Source: Spirochaetales bacterium | GTDB lineage: Bacteria > Spirochaetota > Spirochaetia > DTKZ01 | Length of the DNA: 7,811 nt | Assembly (NCBI GenBank): GCA_031274005.1 | Contig: JAISQU010000142.1 | Coordinates: 1-7,811 of the forward strand | Direction of reading: 5' to 3' | Shown: one piece after another, positions 1 through 4,963 of the stretch | Layout: each line of letters starts with the position of its first letter | How positions within the stretch are numbered: the first letter of the stretch is position 1 | Position numbers and translations under genes: made by a program | Notes under the pieces: model-generated | Database searches by the model: none | What the model saw: the letters and a program-made list of their open reading frames with translations, nothing else | Told to the model about the DNA's origin: nothing

Positions 1-275
1 AAAGGACCATATTTCTCCTCCAGAGCTTCGTACCGCGCTTTATCAGCGTCAAAATCCGCAGGCAGCGTTCCGAAATATTTTTTCAACCGCTCAAACGCCG
101 CGCGCCGTTTTGCCATATCTGCTTCTTCCAAATCAACCTGTTTCGTTTCCCGAGTCGTATCCACCGCCGGTTCTACAAACGTTACAATCACCTTGTAACT
201 TGAATTTATCGGAACATCCAATTTTTCAATTTTGACGGTATCGCCGCCGACATATAGACCATTTACCGCTAACAT
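1..275 (-). CDS. Probable type II antitoxin, N-terminal 91 residues (cut by left edge)
   Basis: An open frame starts with ATG at 275 and runs off the left edge. A good ribosome binding site (GAGAGGG, 280-286) stands 4 nt before the ATG. The protein begins MLAVNGLYVGGDTVKIEKL and continues to a KVIVTFVEP strand by about residue 36. A charged helical stretch rich in E, K and R follows (about residues 44-88). This layout, a short beta-rich DNA-binding-like N-terminus ending in a 'VIVTF' strand and then an acidic/basic helix, resembles small antitoxins found beside PIN (VapC) or RelE toxins. Close to the edge the sequence GGAGGAG-AAAT-ATG (positions 21 to 8 on this strand) could start an overlapping downstream gene reading M-V-L, as many VapC toxins begin. 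The family call is by resemblance; the gene itself is well supported by frame and RBS. Confidence 0.55.
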   Translation of the reverse strand, partial: MLAVNGLYVGGDTVKIEKLDVPINSSYKVIVTFVEPAVDTTRETKQVDLEEADMAKRRAAFERLKKYFGTLPADFDADKARYEALEEKYGP

Positions 276-291
276 AACACCCTCTCATTCA

Positions 292-320
292 ATAATATAA
301 TAGTATACCTCACGCCTCAA
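292..320 (-). promoter_or_regulatory. Candidate sigma-70-type promoter for the antitoxin-like gene
   Basis: On the - strand, TTGAGG (320-315) is followed after 17 nt by TATTAT (297-292). These match the -35 and -10 consensus at 4/6 and 5/6 positions. Initiation would fall near 285, within or at the edge of the RBS of the gene starting at 275, so the leader would be very short. An alternative -10 (TATACT, 307-302) lacks a convincing -35. The region is AT-rich, so chance matches are likely. Confidence 0.3.
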
Positions 321-380
321 ACATCCCCCAGCCGTTTCCATTCCCAGCCGGCGAGAATCTTCCCCTGATTCAATCTTTCC

Positions 381-407
381 CTCCGTGTTCCCCGTGCGCT
401 CCGTGAG
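381..407 (+). repeat. Three tandem 9-nt CGTG units (copy 1)
   Basis: Three consecutive 9-mers, CTCCGTGTT, CCCCGTGCG and CTCCGTGAG, share the core CCGTG at a 9-nt period. A sister array (TTTCGTGGT, TTTCGTGCC, TTTCGTGAT) lies at 1063-1089 on the opposite strand, with unit-by-unit similar endings. The two arrays are inverted relative to each other and bracket the HsdR remnant. This array lies in the 246-nt gap between the antitoxin-like gene and the HsdR remnant, where no convincing gene is seen. Confidence 0.6.
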
Positions 408-521
408 AACTATCTTCCAAATTGCCCGGAATTGTGACCAGCATATAATCCATGTCCCGCTAACATATCTTCTTCCTGCCTCTAATAGCATACAATAATT
501 ATCTGAATTTAACAATTGTTT

Positions 522-986
522 TCACGCCGCAAACATCCTCAACTTCGTCTGTTGAATCAACTCGGCGGCGTTACCGCCTTTCTTCAAGGCCTCGATACCG
601 CCGGCTTTGCGCACCGCCTGGATATTGAAAATCTCGCCGCTTTCAAAGGCTTCGGTGCCGCCGTCTATAAACTGGTTGGCGATGGCAAGGATTACCGCCT
701 TGGTTTCTTCAGGCAATGTGTCAAGCCAGGGGCGCTGTTTGTAGGTAAAGCTGAAAGCCCGGGCCGTCCGCTCTTTGGGCTCGGCGCCGTAGACGATATT
801 CACCAGGACATCGTACATATCGTAGGCGGTCATGTTTTCCACCTGGCGGACTATTTCCGGGGAATAACCGCTGGTCACAAGGCTTACCAACAGTGCGTGG
901 CGGACAACCGGGTCAACCCATTTGCCCCTAAACTCGCTCAATGTAGCGATTTGCTGAACGATATGCTGGGCTTCATTCCGGGCCAT
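522..986 (-). pseudogene. hsdR: C-terminal remnant of type I restriction enzyme R subunit (HsdR)
   Basis: From ATG 986 to TGA 522-524 the frame encodes about 154 residues that match the extreme C-terminus of EcoEI-type HsdR proteins. Recognisable blocks are YDMYDVLVNIVYG, then AFSFTYKQRPWLDTLP, then ANQFIDGGTEAFES, then IFNIQAVRKAGGIEALKK, ending ETK-like QQTKLRMFAA. Full HsdR subunits are roughly 800-1100 residues and carry an N-terminal nuclease and two helicase domains; none of that is present. The frame extends upstream to a GTG at 1085, but residues before ATG 986 (including a FVPFVINLK run) come from repeat DNA and look unlike HsdR. No hsdM or hsdS is in the window. The piece should not restrict DNA on its own. 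It could still be translated, since AGGGGG lies 12 nt before ATG 986. The family call is from recalled motifs, not from an alignment. Confidence 0.75.
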
Positions 987-1059
987 AGCATCAGAATACC
1001 CCCTATCACGCCTTTTTAACAAGGCAGGGACACAGGGCCACAGCAATTTTACTTTTAGG

Positions 1060-1113
1060 TTAATCACGAAAGGCACGAAAACCACGAAAATCTTGTTTGG
1101 AGTCTTTTTTCAT
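1060..1113 (-). CDS. 17-codon micro-ORF with strong RBS (peptide or truncated gene start)
   Basis: On the - strand AAAGGAGG is followed by AAA and ATG (1113), a near-ideal start. The frame then encodes MKKDSKQDFRGFRAFRD and stops at TAA 1062-1060. The second half is produced entirely by the 9-nt CGTG repeat, whose three units are read as F-R-G, F-R-A and F-R-D. A promoter-like pair lies just upstream (1150-1177). Either this is a real small basic peptide, or it is the intact start of a longer gene whose body was lost when repeat DNA and the HsdR fragment were joined to it. The reading frame differs from that of the HsdR remnant, so it is not simply the missing HsdR N-terminus. No known family is recognised. 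Confidence 0.35.
   Translation of the reverse strand: MKKDSKQDFRGFRAFRD
1063..1089 (-). repeat. Three tandem 9-nt CGTG units (copy 2)
   Basis: Read on the - strand, the units are TTTCGTGGT, TTTCGTGCC and TTTCGTGAT, perfectly periodic over 27 nt with a TTTCGTG core. The array is the counterpart of the one at 381-407. Just beyond it (1025-1042), the - strand also shows CTGTGGCC followed by CTGTGTCC, which may be a decayed relative. Similar 'CGTG every nine bases' sequences are, as I recall, common between genes in many environmental bacteria; their function is not established. Confidence 0.6.
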
Positions 1114-1149
1114 TTTCCTCCTTTATGTTCCTTAGTGCAACTACTGGTT

Positions 1150-1177
1150 TTTATATCTGTGTTTTTAGTCCAATCAA
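1150..1177 (-). promoter_or_regulatory. Candidate sigma-70-type promoter for the micro-ORF
   Basis: On the - strand TTGATT (1177-1172) precedes TATAAA (1155-1150) with a 16-nt spacer, matching the consensus at 4/6 and 5/6 positions. The RBS and ATG of the micro-ORF follow about 40 nt downstream. The position is sensible, but the region is AT-rich and the match is only moderate. If real, it makes 1100-1380 a divergent control region between the remnant side and the aco operon. Confidence 0.35.
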
Positions 1178-1186
1178 GATATTATT

Positions 1187-1208
1187 GAGATTTTTTTGAG
1201 AAAATCTC
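1187..1208. repeat. 8-bp perfect inverted repeat, 6-nt loop
   Basis: GAGATTTT (1187-1194) and AAAATCTC (1201-1208) are exact reverse complements around TTTGAG. No run of T follows on either strand, so it is not an intrinsic terminator. It lies about 165-186 bp upstream of the predicted sigma-54 start site, a distance compatible with an enhancer-binding protein site. It could also be a chance palindrome in AT-rich DNA. Confidence 0.4.
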
Positions 1209-1247
1209 ACCGCGGCGCGGCGCGTTCGGTTTATTATATACAGAAAA

Positions 1248-1285
1248 TATGCGTTTTTCTCTGTAATACGGCTGTTTTTCGCATA
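1248..1285. promoter_or_regulatory. Candidate upstream activator region for the sigma-54 promoter
   Basis: TATGCG (1248-1253) and CGCATA (1280-1285) form an inverted repeat. Within it, GTTTTTC occurs twice (1253-1259 and 1274-1280), 21 bp apart, which is about two helical turns. The centre is roughly 107 bp upstream of the predicted start at 1373, within the usual range for enhancer-binding proteins such as AcoR. A further direct repeat of GAATATATC (1312-1320 and 1322-1330) lies between this region and the promoter. That these are activator sites is inference from spacing and symmetry only. Confidence 0.35.
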
Positions 1286-1345
1286 AAAATACACAATTAA
1301 AGAATAAACCCGAATATATCAGAATATATCCCGCATTATAAGTAT

Positions 1346-1363
1346 CTGGCACGGCCCTTGCAT
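1346..1363 (+). promoter_or_regulatory. Sigma-54 (-24/-12) promoter of the Lin0512-acoABXCL operon
   Basis: The sequence CTGGCACGGCCCTTGCAT matches the sigma-54 consensus YTGGCACG-N4-TTGCW at every defined position. The invariant GG (1348-1349) and GC (1360-1361) are separated by exactly 10 nt, as required. Counting from them puts the transcription start near 1373, only about 11 nt before the GTG start codon at 1384. Sigma-54 promoters driven by the AcoR enhancer-binding protein are established for acetoin operons in Bacillus, Ralstonia and others, so position and gene content agree. Transcription would need RpoN and an ATP-dependent activator, neither encoded here. Confidence 0.88.
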
Positions 1364-1383
1364 AAGTAAGCGGGGGTAAGAAT

Positions 1384-1737
1384 GTGAAAAGATTCATTAT
1401 TGAGTTTGGTTTGGGTATGGATTTTCACGGGCAGGATGTAAACAAGGCCGCGCAGAAAGCCGTGAAAGACGCCGTATCGCGGAGCTGTCTGTGCGGGTTA
1501 CATGAAATTCTGGAGTTGGACCTGAACAGGGATGTCTTCATCAATGTTACGGTAGCGGTTTCCCGCCCGGACGAGGTGGACGCCTCCGCGGTGGCGGCCT
1601 GTCTGCCCATCGGCAGGGTTACGGTCAAGGCAGTATCCGGCGGCATGAATGTGCCGGGCCTGTATCTTACGCAATTCGGAGACAGGGACGACAGCATTGA
1701 AGCGGCTATGGCGGTAATTGAGGTTGGAATCAAATGA
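1384..1737 (+). CDS. Lin0512-family conserved protein of unknown function
   Basis: A 117-residue protein, full length for the small Lin0512 family (named after a Listeria innocua gene); no function is established that I know of. Conserved-looking blocks are GMDFHGQD (residues 11-18), SRSCLCGL (32-39), SGGMNVPGL (85-93) and GDRDDSI (99-105). No signal peptide or membrane segment is seen, so it is probably cytoplasmic. The start is GTG at 1384: GGGGG at 1372-1376 gives 7 nt spacing, and the overlapping ATG at 1382 is followed at once by a stop. The two cysteines in CLCG and the buried H-G-Q-D could be catalytic or metal-binding, but that is a guess. It is the first gene after the sigma-54 promoter, 194 nt before acoA and on the same strand, so it should be co-transcribed with the acetoin dehydrogenase genes. 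A role in acetoin or aldehyde metabolism is inference from this context. Confidence 0.85.
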   Translation: MKRFIIEFGLGMDFHGQDVNKAAQKAVKDAVSRSCLCGLHEILELDLNRDVFINVTVAVSRPDEVDASAVAACLPIGRVTVKAVSGGMNVPGLYLTQFGDRDDSIEAAMAVIEVGIK

Positions 1738-1773
1738 GCCAGTTTCAAAATTAAACCATTTTTTGAAGCCCGT

Positions 1774-1860
1774 GGGGCGCAAGGGATTGGAGGGGCGCGG
1801 AGCGGCCGCGCCAGCGGCGGAACCCCCGGAAAGCCCGGTTTTTGCGAAGCAAAAATGCGC
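1774..1860. repeat. GC-rich, hairpin-forming repeat-like element between Lin0512 gene and acoA
   Basis: The 194-nt spacer holds a block unlike its AT-rich flanks. GGGGCGC occurs at 1774-1780 and again at 1793-1799. GGCGCGG (1794-1800) and CCGCGCC (1806-1812) form a perfect 7-bp stem with a 5-nt loop. CCGG and CCCGG repeats follow. TTTTTGC (1839-1845) and GCAAAAA (1849-1855) then form a second perfect stem with a GAA loop. There is no T-run after the GC stem, so it is not an ordinary terminator. The look is that of a REP- or MITE-like intergenic repeat inserted in the operon leader, or of an mRNA-processing or attenuation structure. Copy number elsewhere in the genome cannot be seen. An overlapping open frame (1718-1906) has no RBS and simple composition, so it is not called. 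Confidence 0.5.
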
Positions 1861-1931
1861 ACGAATGATTACGGTTTTCATTTTGGAACCGGCTCGAATA
1901 GTTTGAAAAAATATTTTAAGGAGGAAGCTTC

Positions 1932-2915
1932 ATGAAGCTGACAAAGGAAAAGCTGCAGGACATGTATCTGCGGATGAGAAAAATCCGCGAATTCGAGACA
2001 AAGGCCATGGGCCTGTTTGCGGAGGGGAAGATTCCCGGTTTTGTCCATTTGTATCTGGGTGAGGAGTCCGCCGCTACCGGCGTATGCTTCTGTCTGAGGG
2101 ACGACGACTTTATCACCAGCACGCACCGGGGGCACGGGCACATCATAGCCAAAGGCGGCGACCTGAAGTTTATGATGGCGGAACTGTTCGGCAAAGAGAC
2201 CGGCTATTGCAAGGGCAAGGGCGGCTCCATGCACATCGCCGACCGGACAAAGGGCATTTTGGGCGCCAACGGTATCGTGGGAGCTGGGCACAGTATCGCG
2301 GCAGGCGCGGGACTTTCCATTAGCTGCAGGAAAACCGATCAGGTGTGCGTGTGCTTTTTTGGCGATGGTTCCACCAATCAGGGTACCTTTCACGAATCCA
2401 TGAACCTCGCCAGCATTTGGAAACTTCCTGTTGTCTTTGTGTGCGAAAATAACAACTACGGTATTTCCATGAGCCAGGCGCGGCATCAGGCAATCAAGGA
2501 CATCGCTGACCGGGCCGCGTCCTACGGTGTTCCGGGCATCGCGGTAGACGGAAACGATGTGCTGGCGGTTTACGAGGCGGCTTCGGAAGCCATCGCGCGG
2601 GCGCGTAAGGGCCTGGGCCCCACATTAATCGAATGCAAGACCTATCGCCAGCGCGGTCATTTTGAGGGAGACGCGGGGGCGTATAAACCTCCTGAGGAGC
2701 AGAAGGAATGGCTGGAAAAGGATCCTATTCCGCGCTTTGTAAAATTCCTTACCGAGAACGGTTTCAGCGCCAAAGAACTTGAGGCTATTGACGCGTCTGT
2801 CGGACAGGAGATTGCCGCGGCGATCAAATTTGCCGAAGACAGTCCCTATCCCGCCGTAGAGAAAACAGTTGAGGATATTTATTCTGATATTATCGAGGAG
2901 GTAAGAACACGATGA
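1932..2915 (+). CDS. acoA: Acetoin dehydrogenase E1 component, alpha subunit (TPP-dependent)
   Basis: A 327-residue E1 alpha subunit of the 2-oxo acid dehydrogenase type, usual length for AcoA. With AcoB it binds thiamine diphosphate, cleaves acetoin, releases acetaldehyde and passes the acetyl unit to lipoyl-AcoC. Visible signatures are GKGGSMH (95-101), the TPP/Mg motif from GDGSTNQG (144-151) to ENNNYGIS (172-179), and the YRQRGHFEGD loop (238-247), which matches the conserved active-site loop of E1 alpha proteins. The ATG at 1932 has an excellent RBS (AAGGAGG, 1918-1924, 7 nt away). The stop overlaps the acoB start as ATGA, indicating translational coupling. The closest alternatives are pyruvate or branched-chain E1 alpha; the acoX neighbour and the sigma-54 promoter favour acetoin. 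Confidence 0.92.
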   Translation: MKLTKEKLQDMYLRMRKIREFETKAMGLFAEGKIPGFVHLYLGEESAATGVCFCLRDDDFITSTHRGHGHIIAKGGDLKFMMAELFGKETGYCKGKGGSMHIADRTKGILGANGIVGAGHSIAAGAGLSISCRKTDQVCVCFFGDGSTNQGTFHESMNLASIWKLPVVFVCENNNYGISMSQARHQAIKDIADRAASYGVPGIAVDGNDVLAVYEAASEAIARARKGLGPTLIECKTYRQRGHFEGDAGAYKPPEEQKEWLEKDPIPRFVKFLTENGFSAKELEAIDASVGQEIAAAIKFAEDSPYPAVEKTVEDIYSDIIEEVRTR

Positions 2916-3880
2916 AAACCATGACCTATGGAGAAGCGATACGCGAAGGCATGTGCATTCGCATGAGGGAAGATAAAAACGTTATCCTTTTTGGTGAAGA
3001 TGTAGGAGCGTTTGGGGGATGCTTTGGCGTAACAGCCGGAATGTTTGCCGAGTTCGGGGCCGAGCGGGTGCGCGATACCCCCATATCGGAAGGCGCCATT
3101 ATCGGCGCGGCGGTGGGATCCGCGGCTACCGGGCTGAAACCCCTTGCCGAACTGATGTTCATTGATTTTCTGACTGTCGGAATGGACCAGCTTGTAAACC
3201 AGGCGGCGAAGATGCGGTATATGTTCGGCGGCAAGATTTCCCTGCCCATGGTGGTACGCCTGCCCGCGGGCGCGGGCGTGGGCGCCGCGGCCCAGCATTC
3301 CCAGTCTCTGGAAAGCTGGCTGACCCATGTGCCGGGTCTCAAGGTTGTCTACCCCTCTACCCCGCAGGACGCCCTGGGGCTTATGCTTTCGTCCATCGAT
3401 GACGATAACCCCGTGATGTATGTGGAACACAAGGCCATGTACGCCATGAAGGGCGAGGTGGCAAGCATGGATCCCATCCCCCTGGGCAAGGGCGATATTA
3501 AACGCGCCGGTAAAGATGTTACCATTATCGCCACAGGTAAAATGGTACACGAAGCCCTGTCGGCGGCCGCGGCTCTTGCGGGTGAAGGCATAGAGGCGGA
3601 AGTACTTGACCCGAGGACCCTCTTTCCCCTTGATAAAGAGCTTATCGCGCAATCCATAGAAAAAACCCATAAGGTTCTTATCGTTACCGAGGAATGCAAG
3701 CGGGGCGCCTACTCCGGTGAAATCGCAGCCATTATTGCCGAGGACTATTTTGATCTTTTGGACGCGCCGATAGCGCGTATTGGCGCGCTCAACAGTCCGG
3801 TTCCCTTCTCGCCGGGGCTGGAGCAGTACTATTTGCCGAACGCGAAAGACATCAGCGCGGCGGTAAAGAAAATAGCATAG
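2912..3880 (+). CDS. acoB: Acetoin dehydrogenase E1 component, beta subunit
   Basis: A 322-residue E1 beta subunit that completes the alpha2beta2 TPP enzyme with AcoA. Recognisable features are GEDVG (28-32); RDTPISE (54-60), whose Glu60 corresponds to the TPP-activating glutamate; AQHSQSLE (127-134) with the conserved active-site His129; the C-terminal transketolase block around VLDPRTLFPLD (231-241); and the late SPVPFSPGLE motif (295-304). The start overlaps the acoA stop by four bases, with GGAGG at 2897-2901 as RBS 10 nt upstream. No residues look missing. A 60-nt gap carrying a strong hairpin separates it from acoX, the largest break inside the acoA-acoL block. Assignment to acetoin rather than pyruvate rests on the gene cluster, since E1 beta sequences are alike across substrates. 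Confidence 0.92.
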   Translation: MKTMTYGEAIREGMCIRMREDKNVILFGEDVGAFGGCFGVTAGMFAEFGAERVRDTPISEGAIIGAAVGSAATGLKPLAELMFIDFLTVGMDQLVNQAAKMRYMFGGKISLPMVVRLPAGAGVGAAAQHSQSLESWLTHVPGLKVVYPSTPQDALGLMLSSIDDDNPVMYVEHKAMYAMKGEVASMDPIPLGKGDIKRAGKDVTIIATGKMVHEALSAAAALAGEGIEAEVLDPRTLFPLDKELIAQSIEKTHKVLIVTEECKRGAYSGEIAAIIAEDYFDLLDAPIARIGALNSPVPFSPGLEQYYLPNAKDISAAVKKIA

Positions 3881-3891
3881 CCGGACATCAC

Positions 3892-3914
3892 GCGGGCGGG
3901 ATTATCCTGCCCGC
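3892..3914 (+). other. Intercistronic stem-loop between acoB and acoX
   Basis: GCGGGCGGG (3892-3900) pairs with CCTGCCCGC (3906-3914) over 9 bp including one G-U pair, closed by an ATTAT loop. CCGG at 3881-3884 and at 3916-3919 could extend the structure across small bulges. It is followed by a run of A, not T, so it does not look like an intrinsic terminator on the + strand. More likely it stabilises or marks a processing point in the mRNA, which would let acoAB and acoXCL transcripts reach different levels. The stem is directly visible; its role is inferred. Confidence 0.55.
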
Positions 3915-3940
3915 TCCGGTAAAAAAAAGGGTCAAATCGC

Positions 3941-4951
3941 ATGTCGAGTATCGGTATTATAGCAAACCCCGCTTCGGGCAAGGATATCCGCCGCCTTGTC
4001 TCCTACGCGACGGTTATTGATAACAATGAAAAGGTTAATATCGTAAAGCGTATTATTCTGGCGGCTCAGGCTTTTGGCGTCGAAAAAGCGTACTTCATGC
4101 CCGATACCTTCTGCATAGGCTATACCGTGCAGGAAGACCTTTCCCGCGAAGGGGTACTCACGGCGGGCATAGAAGTGCTTGATATGCAACTGAGCGCAAG
4201 CGCGGCCGACAGTACCGCGGCCACCGTTATGATGGAAAGCCTGGGAGCGGGCTGCATTCTCGCACTGGGCGGGGACGGTACCAACAGGGCTGTGGCGGCG
4301 GGCATAAAAAAAACGCCGCTCATTGCTGTTTCCACAGGAACAAATAATGTCTATCCCGCCATGCTGGAAGGCACCGTGGCGGGAATGGCCGCCGCGGCGG
4401 TAGCGGGCATGGAGGATCCTTACGCCCCATGCATCCACGATAAGCGCATTGAGCTTGCCATCAACGGGAAAGATACGGACAGCGCCCTTATCGACGCCGC
4501 GCTTACCGAAGACCTGTACGCGGGTACAAAGGCCGTGTGGGATATAAGCCGTATCCGCTGTCTGGTGGTGTCCCGCTGTCATCCGGCAAGTATAGGTTTT
4601 TCCGCCATTGCCGGTTGTATAGACATTGTGCGGGATACCGACGACTGGGGGCTTTGCTTAAATTTTCCCGAAGGGGAATCCCTGCCCGCGGGAGGGAAAA
4701 AGATACTCGCGCCTGTTGCCGCCGGAATACTGACGGAACTGACAGTATCGGACTGCCGCCGTTTAAATCTTGAAGAAGAGTTTGTTATCAAAGCCGGCAA
4801 GCCGGGCATGATAGCGCTGGACGGCGAACGGGAGGTACAGGTGCGCGAAGGAGATACCCTTTCCTTCCGGCTGCGGCGCAGCGGCCCCTGGAGGGTGGAT
4901 GTGCGCAAGGCTTTGGAAATGGCGCAAAAAAACGGTATGTACAACAGATAA
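3941..4951 (+). CDS. acoX: AcoX, NAD-kinase-like protein of acetoin catabolism
   Basis: A 336-residue protein of the ATP-NAD/AcoX kinase family. Visible motifs are IIANPASGKDIRR (6-18); the nucleotide-phosphate loop GGDGTNR (110-116), the hallmark of NAD kinases and diacylglycerol kinases; STGTNN (131-136); and a late IALDGERE (291-298). AcoX is encoded with acetoin dehydrogenase genes in several bacteria, but it is reported not to be part of the purified complex and its reaction is, to my knowledge, unsettled. The DG in the GGDG motif suggests a working kinase. The RBS is weak (AAAAAGGG, 3924-3931, about 9 nt from ATG), unlike the strong sites of acoA, acoC and acoL, and may mean lower expression. 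Its place between acoB and acoC puts it inside the complex operon rather than at the edge. Confidence 0.88.
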   Translation: MSSIGIIANPASGKDIRRLVSYATVIDNNEKVNIVKRIILAAQAFGVEKAYFMPDTFCIGYTVQEDLSREGVLTAGIEVLDMQLSASAADSTAATVMMESLGAGCILALGGDGTNRAVAAGIKKTPLIAVSTGTNNVYPAMLEGTVAGMAAAAVAGMEDPYAPCIHDKRIELAINGKDTDSALIDAALTEDLYAGTKAVWDISRIRCLVVSRCHPASIGFSAIAGCIDIVRDTDDWGLCLNFPEGESLPAGGKKILAPVAAGILTELTVSDCRRLNLEEEFVIKAGKPGMIALDGEREVQVREGDTLSFRLRRSGPWRVDVRKALEMAQKNGMYNR

Positions 4952-4963
4952 CAGGAGGAATAT

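Noticed and set aside
285..515. Open frame of 76 codons on the - strand
   Set aside because: TTG start without a convincing RBS, low-complexity composition, and it crosses the CGTG repeat. It looks like chance or relic DNA.
516..1019. 167-codon + strand frame opposite the HsdR remnant
   Set aside because: Antisense shadow of the recognisable HsdR motifs; no RBS or family resemblance.
381..1089. CGTG arrays as a CRISPR
   Set aside because: Units are 9 nt, directly tandem without spacers, only three per array, and no cas genes are present.
1172..1184. Exact match to the enteric IHF consensus (WATCAANNNNTTR)
   Set aside because: It lies about 190-200 bp upstream of the predicted start, farther than IHF sites that bend DNA between activator and sigma-54. 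The region is AT-rich, and the host may have no IHF. It also overlaps the candidate - strand -35.
1187..1208. Inverted repeat as a terminator
   Set aside because: AT-rich stem with no following T-run on either strand.
1718..1906. 62-codon + strand frame across the GC-rich spacer
   Set aside because: Starts inside the Lin0512 gene, has no RBS, and its Ala/Gly/Pro content simply reflects the GC-rich hairpins.
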